A stretch of DNA of 64,000 nucleotides from Heliocidaris erythrogramma (lineage: Eukaryota > Echinodermata > Echinoidea > Camarodonta > Echinometridae): contig CM046854.1 of the NCBI GenBank assembly GCA_025617745.1, forward strand, positions 62,763,606 to 62,827,605. The letters run 5' to 3'. The position numbers and the translations under genes are program-made. Position 1 is the first letter of the stretch. Every line of letters begins with the position of its first letter. Shown here one piece after another: positions 35,102-48,800 of this stretch. The notes under the pieces are model-generated. The model did not search any database and was not told the DNA's origin. It saw nothing but the letters and a program-made list of their open reading frames with translations.

Positions 35102-35812
35102 CCAAGTAGGTTCAAACAGATGGAGTCTCAACTAACGATAATTGTACAGTTGTATTAAGAAACTGCCTTGATTCTTTGACGTCGATGTCTGATGCCCCGA
35201 ATTAAACGGGAAAGGTTTAGAGATGTTTTGATATTTGAATGTTTACGATGCGCACTTAAATTCATAAATCGACAAACACAAAAAAATAATGTGCAGTTTC
35301 AGTGTAAGAAATTTCGATTTGATTCTGAAATTCCCCTGCCTCAGGATGAACAATTTTTTGAGATATAGCCTTAAAAGTGTCACAAATGTATGCCTCTTTA
35401 AGGGGAATGTTAACACCTTTCCGCTTAATTCCAATATTCGTGATAGATGGTTCTAGGAAATATAGCCAACCAAAGTAGTGGGCAAAAGCGGCCAGTCAAG
35501 AATTATTGTCATCGCAGATCTGGTATTTGTTGGCACTAAATATGTTCGCTTGAACATTGTTATATTATTTATGTACACTTTTTCGAAGTTACATTTGAGT
35601 CTGCGAAAACTAATTATCATTATAATAGCATATCCTCCATTGTACTTAACATGGTTATGCAATAAAACGGATTTGATTTCGATTTTTTTTTTTCCTCGTT
35701 TGGAAGATTTTTTTCGGAGAGCGCATATTTTGTCATGTTTGTTGTGGTGGCATCGAAACTCGCTTCAAAGAGAAGCTGTCTGTTAGGACTCCATCTGTTT
35801 GAACCCCCTTGG
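35102..35812. mobile_element. Non-autonomous TIR element (right-arm copy)
   Basis: Reverse-complement twin of 16402-17114 with both ends intact. Confidence 0.72.
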
Positions 35813-36101
35813 AGAAAAATTCTATGTTAGATACCCACGGCATATGCTCATAACCTGTACATCACCAACACATTCCTCTGCAGTAAACCATGCCACAAGA
35901 GAGGAAAGGCGCAATAGGCCATCTTCGTAAGGAATTCAAATTGAATGCATTGCTCTTTGTAATGCCTACAGTGACAAAATATTACATTTACCTGTCACAA
36001 GTTATTGTCGGGCACCCAAAATGTTTGCCCGACCTACCAAATGCTTATGCATGCAGTGTGCCTTCTGACTACTGAAGTACAATGATATACCTTGACACGA
36101 T

Positions 36102-37165
36102 GTTATTATTATTATTATTATATTATTATTATTACTTATTATAACGCGCTTTTCCATTAGGCTCAAAGCGCTTACAATAAATTAAATCATCTACAAACTA
36201 TAAACTATCGAAAAGATGTGTTTTTAATGCCTTTCTGAAAATTATTACTGATGAAGACTTTCTAATAGAAAGTGGCAAATCATTCCAGTATTTTGAAGCT
36301 GACACAGTAAACGTTCTATCACCAGCTAATGTTCGAGTTACTGAATATGTGAGGCGGAGAGGGTCACTGGCGGACCTTAGTAATCTAGTGGGCTTGTATA
36401 AAACTCAGACAGTTAATTAAATACTCCGGAGATGCGCAGGTTGTAAGCAGAAGCAGCAACAAAAAATTCAGTCTTTGAATCATTCAATTTTAACTTATTC
36501 ACCACCATCCACTCTCTTATATCTGATATACAATTCTGAAGTGTAACAAGTGCATTATCAAGAGCTTCAGGAGTCTTAGGATCAAAAGAAATATATAATT
36601 GTATGTCATCAGCATAAAGGTGATAATTAATACCATGATATCGAATGATGTCACCAACAGGGAGAGTATATATTGAATATGCTATGGGTCCCACTATTGA
36701 CCCCTGCGGGAGTCCAAATTCTAGAGTTGTGGGATTTGACAATGTGCTGCCAATGTCAACTTGTGAAGACCATCCAGACAGGTATGATTTGAACCATGAT
36801 GAAACTGTTGACCTAACACCTATTCTATTGAATAAACGAGATATGAAAATGTGATGATCTATTGTATCAAATGCTGCTGATTAGAGAGAATCAAAAAGAT
36901 TATTAGATTCGATATGATGAACCAATTGTGTACATGCTGCTTTCTCAATGAGTTTACCCAAAAATGTTAAGTTTGAGACTGGCCTATAATTACTGAGATC
37001 ATTTTGGTCCAAGCCTGGTTTCTTCAAAAGTGGTTTGATGATTGCAAAATGTGCTTCCTTGGGGAAAACACCTGTGGAAAGAGATTGATTTACTACATTT
37101 GTGAGCAAAGGTAATACATGAATAAGGTTCTCTTTCAAAAGCCAATATTAAGAACATTCTGGCTC
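36102..37165 (-). mobile_element. CR1/L2-type LINE (right-arm copy)
   Basis: Reverse-complement twin of 15050-16110 with the same 5' truncation, the same two internal deletions and the YADD motif. At the first junction it reads NLFDSL, stop, SAAFD, with a few more bases than the left arm, so its frame is interrupted. Confidence 0.87.
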
Positions 37166-38182
37166 CAAGTAAATGATTTGTAATTGTACTCGCTCGTCGC
37201 CAGACAAAGTTTCTAATCTATAATGTCATTATTAATTAGGCTCTTATACATTTTAAAGGACCTATAGAGATAAAGACGGTGATAAAGACTTAAAAACCAT
37301 GGGGAATCACAAACATATATATATGTATATACATATATAGATAGATATGGATATGGCGTATGTAACGATAATGACTGTGATAGTAAACAAACACAACGCC
37401 AAAAGTTGCTTTATGTAGAAAACCATTGCTCTAGGTGTATGATCTTTACCCTTATAATGAAGATGAAATATTAATTTAAACAATGATAAAAACAGGACAG
37501 CAGAGCCCTGTGAAACTGCTTGCTCACTTTGGATGCTCGCATTTCGTTTCTTAAAATATTATTCCTAATCAAGCAATGCAAATTTGCTCATTTTATTCCT
37601 CACATGCTTTGAATAAATTCAGGAACAAGCCTATACCAGTATTTCATTTATGGTCATAGATGTAGGAGGCGAGTGGGGCAGAGGGCTGCGACATCACCAT
37701 CCCCCCCCCCCCTTCGAAATTATATAGCAATTACCCGACAACTGTCGCCTCATATAAGTAAGTCTACCTACGTGTATATATTCCATTTTATCTAGGATAT
37801 TGTCATGAACAAAAATACACTTCACTTTGATAAAAACATCAACATTTTGCTAATTCATTTCGCTCGCTCTCGAGATTTAGAAACTGGACAGTGGATATTC
37901 CGACAAAAGAGGTCAGCTCCAACAGGATATTGAGCCCACACACCATATTTACGGCGAAGATGGGGAGAGGCAGCGGAAAACCTAATAACGGCGGCAGAGC
38001 TCCAAAGTTTGTCAGAATGTGAACTCTTATCTAAAAGCATTTTGAAAAGTGGGCTATTTTTACCGTCCCTTAAGCTTTTAGGGAGTTTTGTCTGACTTGA
38101 ATTTAGTCGGTAGAAAAAAAATGAAATTACCGACATATGCGATTTACCAGAAAAAAAAATGGCAAAATATTCACTTCTATCT

Positions 38183-38464
38183 CAGGCCCGTAGCCAGGGT
38201 TTCTAAAGGGGGTGTGTCGTTTTTGGCAAAAGTGGACCTTTTTTGTCATAATCAATACGGACCTGCTGGGGGGGGGGGGGGGAGTCCAGGGGCACTGCAA
38301 CTCACTACACCAGCTTTGATGCTGTACAACTGACAGCGTGTGTGTAATTCTGGTAACAAAGATTAAAGGTGTGTGTGTGTTGTTGTTTTTTCATGAAAAA
38401 GCGGACCTCGGCCTAAGAAGGGCGGGTCGTCCGACCCCTCCGACCCCCTCTGGCTACGGGCCTG
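38183..38464. mobile_element. MITE CAGGCCCGTAGCCAG (right-arm copy)
   Basis: Reverse-complement twin of 13758-14035, with both TIRs intact and the same insertion point. Confidence 0.85.
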
Positions 38465-41400
38465 TATCTAAAAGCACCAAACTTGGTATATTTGTTAAAT
38501 GCAATATACCGTACTGAATGATATTATATATGGAAGCAATATCAAGAAATACAATTTCTAGGTAAAATTTAACGGAATCGAAATTGTCATGATTGTAAAA
38601 CTTGCCAAATAAACAACTCGCTCACCTAGATATTCAGACACGTCATATAAGTTGTTAAAGTTTTGTTTTCTGTTTGTTATCGTAAAATTAAAGTGTTGAA
38701 TAAAGAACTTGAACTGGAACTTGACCTACCGATAAACACACTGAATCTCCTTTTATTAGGTCAGGTGATTATATACCAGTACAATAAAAGCGAGTGTATT
38801 TTGGTCGAATTGTACAAAGATGAATTGATGTTTATAAACGCAAACAGTTTTTCGACGTGAAGGAGTTTGTCTGGGGACTATGCTATCATTGTTCACACTT
38901 TCCACATGAACAAACGCCTTTTCCTTGTCCCTGAGAACTGAAGTAGTGGCCTAAAAAGTGGAGAAAAAAAACACAGACATGAGAAGAAAAAGATATTGCT
39001 GTGGCAGAAAAAAGACGAAGAAAAAGAGACATAACGAAAAAAAGGAGTGGGAAAGAGATGATGATCTGAAGAGGAAACGGTCAGATTGAATACGAAGCTG
39101 AACTTGGGCAGCAAAATATGTTAAAGGAAGGAGACAGAGGAGAAGGGGATAAAAGGGGAAGATGAAGGAAAACAAAATTAAGACGTCCACTTTGATCATG
39201 GGTTTCATACATACAAGGAATGTTATTATTGAAACATTTCAAAATTTTGACAAATAATAATCCTCCACCATCAGGGGGTACAGTAGGACATATGCATCAC
39301 TATTTTTTTTTATAGCTATACGAGACTAGGGCTTGAGCCGCCCCTCCCCCCGAACATTTTTTAAAGTTCTGATATTGGGCAACCATCACCTCATATACAT
39401 AACATGAAAATAAAGGCATCAAGTTTTTACACAAAAACTTGTAATTAAAATGAGTGAACAAATATGACACAGTGCGTTTCTAATTAAGATATTTAGGCGT
39501 TAACTCTTAACATAATAGTATAAACAGTATATTGCCGCACTTTTTTTTTTTAATTTATGTTTGATCTGGTTCTATTCATGCCAATTTTTAATTGTTTGTA
39601 AATATTGTGATTATAGTTTCATTGAATAAACACAGAAAGAAAGAAAAAACATAATTAAAGTGAAATCGTGAAAAGAAAAATTTTAGAATCCTTAAGTTCC
39701 CTAACAAAAGAAAGCTCTTGTAGTTGCTTTGATTTCATCATTATTATTTTAAATTTAGTTTTCAATAATAAAAAAAATGTGCAATACAAGAAATGTGTTT
39801 TTTTTTCTATCTATCTAGTGTATCTTGATGACGAAACGACATTTCTGCAATGAAATAACATCATTAAATTTTTGTAATAGCTCGAAATTTGATACTGGGC
39901 ATGGGGCATTTAAGACCTCCTCGGATTATTATCCAACCGCACAAAGAAGCCCTTCTCACAATTGCACGATTGTGAATGCGCCCTATAATACTGATTGATA
40001 CCCGCAGGAATATCCGGAATAACATCATAATTTGTTTCACAAAACAAATTTTGGAAAAGCTTCCATATTGATATTCATCAGAATGGGGTTACTTCACAAA
40101 TGTGCAAAATTTGGTGATTTTTAGACAAAAGTGCGCGATTTTTAGGCCATGCCGCCGTATTTAAGATCATTATCATCTTTACCCTCAATACCACCATCAT
40201 CCCTGAAGTGTGTGTAAATTATTGCGTTGCTTAATATGAGCTAGATTTCTGTAGGTAAATTTGGGTTGCCCCCCCCCCCCCTCGTACGGATCAGCTGACA
40301 GTATCATCAAGGCATCCGTCTCTCATCGTTTGCTAGACATGTTGTTTGTTTGTTGTTGTTATTTTAGAACAACTGTAACATCACTAAACAGCTTTCAAAT
40401 CACCCAAAGCTACCACATGGTACGGCGGCATGATATTTTTGTCTTACAATGCTCTTTTTTATCAGACGCAGACAAAGAAGTACATAAATCAGTGAAAATA
40501 TCATACAGGATAAGACAAAAAAAGATTTACAATGTCATAAATTTATAAGAGTTATACATGTATGTATGCAGAAAACCAAAATTAAAAGTCTGTAGTCTCC
40601 ATTTGAAAATGCAAAGCAAGTTTCGGCTTTCTCTTTGCTATGAGTTATGCTGTATCTTATTTTTGTTAGTTTGTTTATCCCCTGACAAGGAATTTATTAT
40701 TCTAAAAATAACTCGATACATATTACACAATTAACATGACTTAACACCCCCCCCCCCCCCCCCTCCATCCTTTACCAGTGTTTAGTTGTTTACACGTGCT
40801 TAGGAGAAATTTGATTTTGTGGTATTTCAAAATATCTTCCTACATGTTTTAAGCATATTGTAAAATATTTACAAATTTGTCTTTATGAGACAGAACTTCA
40901 ATTCATTACATGATTATTATGTGACTTTAAAATGAGTTTATTATGAGGCGAGAGAGCGTAGCATCCGGGCGAAAAATAATGTTCTCATATTATTAAAATC
41001 TTGCATTTAAGAGAAACTTTAAACGTTACAGGAGGCAAGTCACATTCTACTTCAAAATTATGATTTACACAGCTTATTATAGATCGTTTTACGTCAACAT
41101 TTTTTTTTCTTCTCCTTCTTGTCACGAGAGGGGGCCCCGTTGAGGGGAATGAATTATTGCAAGCAAGAAAATTATATTATTGCGTGCTGAAACCTTGCAT
41201 TTCTTAGAACTAGAAAGCTGTTCCTTATACTGAAAATAATTGTCTTGTGAGGGAGGGGGAAATCTGCCCCTCGCTCTTGACACCAGTGGTAGACAGGATT
41301 CCTAAAATCTTAAGATACATTACTCCCTTTTACATGTACTGTATGTACAGTAAGGGAGCGTAGCGACTATGTTAGAAACGGTAGGTGTTGTTAGAATGGT

Positions 41401-42162
41401 AAAACCATTTCCGCAACATTTATTGTCGTGGGGGCGCAAAGCACCCCCCCCCCCCCCCCCCCCCCCCGATAAGTGGAAGTAAGCACATGCCCCCTTTCTC
41501 ATGGCGCCTATGATATACATGGTTTCTAAATCTTAGGAAACTCTGCATCTATTAAAGGAGAATTAACCCCAGAATATAAATGTACTTATGTTCAAAGGTG
41601 TAATTATTCTTAATCATTGGCCTGTATCACTTTAGAAGTAAAATATCAGAAAAGGGCTTAAATCAAGACATTCTAGCACACGGTATCATCTGCTAACAGC
41701 TTACATGGGGGCTGCCATTTTGTTGATGATTTGGAGTTGTACATGAACCATTGCAAACCGTTCCGGTCAGGAAGATATGTTTTATAATCCTAGTGCTAAA
41801 TTGCTTCTTTTCATTACAAAATATCCCCATATATGATTGGAAATACATAACAGGTGTATTCTAAACTTTGAAATATATAGATTTCTTTTTTAAATTCTCT
41901 GGTTTTGCTAAATAGAAATCGATTTCTTGGGCTTGCCTGGCAGAGCAGAACACAGTTTATGCAACGCGCATTCTGACTACCCATTATTTCAAAGCAGGTG
42001 AATGCAGAGTTTGTCACTATTGACGCTCGGGAAAGTTATCATACTTTCTTTATGATATATTCAATTAATTTGTTCCGTCGAGTACGTCATAGTATCAAGA
42101 AAATATATTTATATTTAATAATTTCTTGGTGCTACATAATTTCAATATGGCACGAAAAAGAG

Positions 42163-42208
42163 ACATGATAACGAAGCTTTTCGACCTGCACTCATCAGGT
42201 TATCACGC
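42163..42208 (-). ncRNA. Hammerhead-like motif (right-arm copy, minus strand)
   Basis: Reverse-complement twin of 10020-10065: stem I 42199-42208 with 42163-42172, same core and palindromic stem III. Confidence 0.5.
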
Positions 42209-42978
42209 GGGTATGTAACAAATTACTTGATATCAACTATATTATACTCGATGAACCCGGACGCAACCCAGACGTTGTAATTTTAGAACAATCGCAAAGC
42301 TTGGACGAACTCCTTTTGTCTGCACAGAAGGGGTTCGTGCGATTGAATGTAGGCGGCTTCCAGAAAGCGTAAATGCGCTGCGCTTCTGGCCCGGGACATA
42401 ATTGAGAATTGATCGTCGGCATAGCTTTGTGCGCAAGCTGGATTGTTCAGCAAGTGGAGACCAATCGCTGAATCGCATTTGGCTATCTTTGGTCTGTTAG
42501 CGGGCATTTCAGATTTGCAGGCACGGACGGGCTGCGTGCGCTGATTGGTTGTACGGTTCCGAATAGTCGAGGGGACGTGTTGTTTAATGCGATCAGCCAA
42601 CCGCTGAGAAGTACGGCCCACGTACCTGGCATCGCACCGGCATTGAAATTGGTAAATAACATTACTCAAGTGAGGGGGGGGGGGGGGGGGGGGGGTGTCG
42701 AAACCGCGTAATAGCAACGTGACACTGCGTGTTTGATCTGACTGGCGTATTTGTCAGATACCTTACCCCTCCAGGGTAGTTTGAGATACACGGGGCATTT
42801 GGCAGGTCCAAATCTGGTGTCAGATTTGGATTGTGCCTCCAGCGTCCGTGTTATGGTGCGAGATATAACATGCTCAGGGTACCCATTGTCAAGGAGAATA
42901 GTTTTGATTTTCGCGATTTCGGGAGCTAATTTGCACTCAGTATAATATAGTTGATTTCAAGTAATTTGTTATATACCT

Positions 42979-43024
42979 GCGTGATAACCTGATGAGTGCA
43001 GGTCGAAAAGCTTCGTTATCATGT
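42979..43024 (+). ncRNA. Hammerhead-like motif (right-arm copy, plus strand)
   Basis: Identical core to 10020-10065: stem I 42979-42988 with 43015-43024, CTGATGA, GAAA and AAGCTTC. It is paired with a minus-strand copy at 42163-42208. All four copies in the palindrome keep the core. Confidence 0.5.
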
Positions 43025-44864
43025 CTATTTTTCGTGCCATATTGAAATATTTATATTTACTAAAATAGTACTTTTCAAAGAAAATATAAAATACATTTTC
43101 GTTTTTAGAATATATGTATATCTGTTGAATATTTTAAATCTCAAATGTGATTTTGTATCAGGAAGAAAGACAATTTTGCATTCGGATAAAAAATATCTTT
43201 ATGTACACATCAAGAAAATGTCAGCTCCAGGTATCACTAGCAGACGATAATTTTGCTAAGAAAATCTTGATTTATACCCATCTCGTATATATTAATGTAA
43301 AACTACGTAGGACAACAAGAAGGAATAGATTACATCTTTGAATATAAGCACATTTATATTTTGAGGTTAATTCTCCTTTATTATACCAGGGAGCGTATCA
43401 ACCAAGCGGAAACATTTTGATTTTTAAGTGCTTAAATTCGCCCCCTGATGACACAACCTGGTGTTTCAATATACACGAAAGATTTGTGTTATAACATTGG
43501 GTAATACTTTTGCCCATTCTATTATCTATAATGCTTTCTTCTACCATTTTGTACATATTAAATTTGCGTATAAAATTTCACTTTTTGCACACTTTCTTCT
43601 TTCTCCTTCTCCTCATTTATCGTTCTCTATACCTTTGTATCTCTCCCCTCCTTACCACTTCGAATATCCACTTTTTCCACTTTCTTTCCCTTGCCTTATT
43701 TATCATTCCATGCCTTACTTTCCTGCAGTTTTAAATAGTTTTGTATTCAATCTTTCAGCCTATCCCCTAACCCTCCCCTATCTCTCTCTCTATCTCTCTC
43801 TCTATATATATATCTCTCTACCTCTCCTCACTTATCTTTCTCTTAACCCTCGTTTCTCTCCTTCTTGCCTCTTTGAAATAACATGAAGTAATATGGAATA
43901 CAGTACTTTGTATTTGTCATTATGTTTATACTGTTTCTCATATATTACGTTTCTCTTTTTCCCATTATATATGTCTTAGTTTTAATGCAAGAACACCTTT
44001 GTAAACGTTATGCTACTTGTAAACTGACCCTTTCAGCTAGTGCTGCTGGTCAGTCGTTATACAGTAATACACATTTTAACGAAATAAATTCAGTGTTACA
44101 GTGCACTAAGAGTTTTTATTTCATGTTGTTATTTTTAGTACTAGTTAAGAGATCACATTCTGCAATATCAGTTAATGTTCACAACAATGAAATGTTAGGG
44201 AGCAGGAACACGATAGCATAGATTTACTCTTTAATTAGTACTGGGCGTTGAGAAGAATTAAGCCTATATTTTTATAGTGAACAAAGACTTTAGTGTCTTC
44301 CTAAATATGAATCTGTTGTTGTAAAATATGAGGTAATAGACAAATTATGTTGATGTACATGTAAGTAAATACATTATAAATTCCGTTCTAAATAGGCCTT
44401 TGCACACTCCATTATTTACACTCTAACTAGTACTGGTCGGTGAGCAGAAATAGAATTTAAGCCTATTTTTTTTTGTAATGAACAAAGACTTTAGTGTCTT
44501 CCGAAATATTTATCTGTTGCTGTAAAATATGAGGTAATAATCAAATTATGTTGATGTACAGCATGCCCGCGATCCGACCACCCAAACCAAAATGAAGTCC
44601 TGGGTACGTGGGTGGCTTATGATACGATTCATTCCGACTTCTTTTTGCTGTTATTGCCTCTCATTATATTTAGCTACTTATTTATTTAGTACGTTACACA
44701 GGTATGACAGGGCTCAATCGACTTATATCTATCGATATAAGAAAAGGCTAATTGCCAGAAATTTATTTAAAAAGGGAAAACAATTTTAAAGATCTGAATT
44801 ATAAAGTTTTATTAAAAACATATAAATGAGTATACATTAATACATGATTTGCAATGATAATGAG

Positions 44865-44900
<36 letters not shown>

Positions 44901-45862
44901 CTAATAATGTAAGCCTGGACATGTTATGCATAACGTAGTATGTACATCAAGGAAAATAAATGGCGGAATCCATGACTCTGCCATTCTTGGCGTTTCGATC
45001 GGGTTTATGACCATTTTTTTTACTTTACATTGATATTGTAAACCCGTTTTATAAAGCAAATCATTCATGTTTTGTAGCTCGTGCATTAGTGATATGCACT
45101 TCACTGAGTTAAATCACAATGAGATAATGAACTCGACAAGCCTCGTTCATTTTCCATTGTGACTTAACACTTGTGCAGTGCAGATTCATTAATGCACTCG
45201 CAAACGTATATTATTTTTATAGTATTGTGGAGAATATTGGGGGGGGGGGGGGGTCATTTTACCTATTTTTATGGGTGACTGTTTAAATTATATTAAAACT
45301 GAAATTTTAAATAAAAAATAATTGATATGCCAGATATTTCACATCTAGACGATAATTTTAATCTGGAAAAGGGAGTTATATTATGGTAAAAAAGTTACTC
45401 ATAATTTTATACACTATACAATACATTATTGGCCACATGACGTATTTGTTAGAAATAAATGAAAATTCTACTTTACATAAAAAGACAAGAAGAATATGAA
45501 TGAAAAACGATATCAAATTGTAACTGCAATTTACAAAACATAATTGTTATATTAAGTGTAAATGTACAGTTTTCAATTTATTTCGTACTTGAAATATTTT
45601 CCAACAGAGCGATCATGAATAATATATCAAAGAAAATAATAAGATGTGGTATATATTGTAGCATTATTAGTTGTCCTCCCCAATAGTTTCTTCTATTAAC
45701 TTTTACATTTTTTCGCTGAAGATAACTATATTCATGGCAAATCGAAAATAATATTGGTAGAATACTCTACGACATATAAGCTTGTCTTAACTTCAGTTAA
45801 GGCCACTTTTCAATCTATAAAAAAAGTAATCTTTTACGAAGTTCCGGACCCTCTGATTATTT

Positions 45863-48800
45863 TTACATGTCCAGTGTAGACGCGTACAATCCTTCGTCCA
45901 AGTCATTGAGAGATAAGTAGTTCTGTGAAAAATAATAAACATATTACAAACATACACCATATGTTTACAATAACTACCAGTTTACTAAGTTGCATTTTCA
46001 GCAAGACACCAAGACGTTAAATTTTGTCCTAGAAAATTGTTCAATGATGTTCGAATAATGTAAGGAAAAGATGATTTTTATCCATTTCATATATTTAAAA
46101 AATATATTTTAAAGAAATAGTTAATTTTTATTGACTTATAGGATTTATGGATTGTCATGAATCATCTTAAAAATATGATTATGAAAAAAAAATATGACTG
46201 GCACCATGTATGAAACCAATACCTCTAATAGTAAACTATTATTAGTATTACTATTAGTAAAATAGTAAATTAGGGATCAATCTTACGTGAGTCTTTTCTA
46301 GAATCCTTTCCAGACTCTTCAGGATCTGATCAAAGCTGCATCGATTCCCAGCTTCTTTCTCCAACAAAGACTCATGATTGTGTACCTATACAAGACAGTT
46401 GTTGAAATGTCTCGGAATGAAAATTGCATAACAATATAGGCCCTTGATATTTATATATATAAATCAAGGAAGATATTTCAAAATCTTACTATAGGAAATA
46501 CGAAATAGAAAAAGGGTGGTTTTAAGTGATGATTGTTTTATTTGGTTTTGGTATGGGTTTTTTCGGTTTTGCATATTGTTATTCTATGTCATTTTCAGTC
46601 TATGTATCATAGGCTTGAATTTTTGTTCTCTCTTGAATAATACTATAAAGTACGCATTAAATGTATCCCACTTTTGTTAAATATTAGGTGTGGTTCTGTA
46701 TCTTGTAATACACAGGTAAGTGAGTGCCTTAGCGTGCAGGTACTTACTTTTTCACCCCACTTTCCACTTATTTACAAGTTTTAGTTTGCCATGTTGTTTT
46801 TTAGGCACCTGTTGTAGGAGGATTCACATCCGCACCAAAACTTTCAGACACGCACACATACATTTACACAATTTTAGGCAATTGTATCGTTAAAAGATCA
46901 GATTTTCATTTAACATCCTGAATGTCTTCCTCTCGTAATTACGATTTCCACTGAGTCTTTGCTAATTAAATTAACCAAAAGGGGTAAAGTTTTCCTCCAA
47001 TTATCCAGTCAAAGAATATAAATGGACAGATAACAATGCTGTGTATTACGAAATCCTGACATTATTGCTTTGATGAATAATAATGATCAACCAGGTTTAT
47101 TCATCTATTCGTCCATTCTCTCCAGTGAATATACATATAGGAAAAAAAACTGCCGCAAGTTCGAGCTTTAAACCTTGGGCTTAGAGAAAGTGTCGCAACT
47201 TTAGGTCTATACATCATGTACTAGTAAACTCAATTTGAAGCAACGATATAAATGCTTTAAGGACGGGAATTTCTTCAAAAATTCAAGGAAAGAGATAGAA
47301 TATGTTCTTTTCTGATAAGAATCCTTATTGTTAAAATCAAACGAATGGATTTGCATGAAAGTAGGCTGAATAATCTATTTCTATAATGATTTATGTATGA
47401 TTTGTAAATTAGGCAAAAAAAAGAATATCCACATAATAATAAACCTGCGATAAAAATAGAGGAAAATTATTACAGTTCTTGTCCACAATGGCGAGGGCGT
47501 GGCATCTTGTATCCATTAGTGACCTCCTTCTGAACGATGTCAAAGGCCATATTAGGATAAGGCCTAGCACCTTCAGAAATGAAAGAGAAATACAATTTGG
47601 AATTATCTGTACATAATTTCTGTTTTTGTGTAATTTGAAATAGAGACACTGGATTTGATTTTTTTTTTTTTTTTTTTTTTTTTTTGTTTGATTGATTTTA
47701 TTTCTGTGTTCAATAGCACGATACATAATATAAATATATAATAATATATGTATAACAGCAAAAACATATAAACAAATTGTCAGACATTAACAATTTACTT
47801 CTTGAATACAAAGAAAATATGTATACATTGTTTACAATTAACAGGATTTGTGGACGCAGGAGACCGTCATCATGAGCGATTTTGCTTGATGTCGATGGCG
47901 TCAATATTTGAAATTTCTCGGAAGGGTTTTACACAATAGGCCCTAATTTACAAAGGAGGTTTAAACCACGGGTAAGGTTTAAACCTCCGGAAGCGTACCA
48001 ATGAGCGTACCAATGAGCGTACAATGAGCGTAAAGAAAATATATGTTTGGATCGGATTCCGAGCGCATGTACGCTCAAAAAGGCCAGGAGGGGGTTTAAA
48101 CCATGGTTTAAAACAAACCTCCTTTGTGAATTCAGGTCATATAGTTTAGTCCTCTTTGTTTTTAATGCAAACAAATTTCGGGATTTGCCACAAGTCAAAA
48201 ACATTAAAGATCACATTGCAAGAAAATCAAAAATATGGCAATTAATGTATCACTAGAAACTGGGAAGCTTACAGATGGCAATCGTATAAGTTTTATGTCA
48301 ACTGCGTATCTGATGATTATATAAAAACAACATAAATAAAAGCTTTTCTAAGCATCTGGAATATCCGAGGATTCGCCAGAAATATAGCGATGTTTTGATG
48401 TCGTCACACTAGGGATCGATCCTGCTTAAGCAGACGACGTCCTGTAATGAATGAACGTAATTGCAATGCAATTATTTATCAAATTATAAAGAGTTTGGTA
48501 TATTTAACATGACCTTATTTCACACCATTTAAAAAGGCAAAGTGAAACTGATTCTGATAACTAAAACCGTTTGATTGTAAATACACAGGAGAAGGGTCAA
48601 TGATCAATGAAATAAACCCCATTTTCAAATTGAAAAGCCCTCCGAATAATAGCATGGATGGTATTCGTTCCCTCTTGAAACGCCGAACATGCCCGGTGCA
48701 AGCAGCTGAAAATACAATGGCGTCTTATTTTGTTTACAAGTGACTGATTCCTTTATTTTTTTAACGCTGCATTTTTCATCAAAATAATACCATACACGAA

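Larger units (their letters stand above)
42139..43048 (-). mobile_element. Penelope-like element remnant (right-arm copy)
   Basis: This is the reverse-complement twin of 9190-10089. The GIY-YIG frame (about 42717-42283, minus) is open through NVIYQF...YVGRTSQRL. It changes frame near the end because the right arm has one more C in CACGAACCCCTTC than the left. The inner poly-C/G run is also longer. Confidence 0.8.
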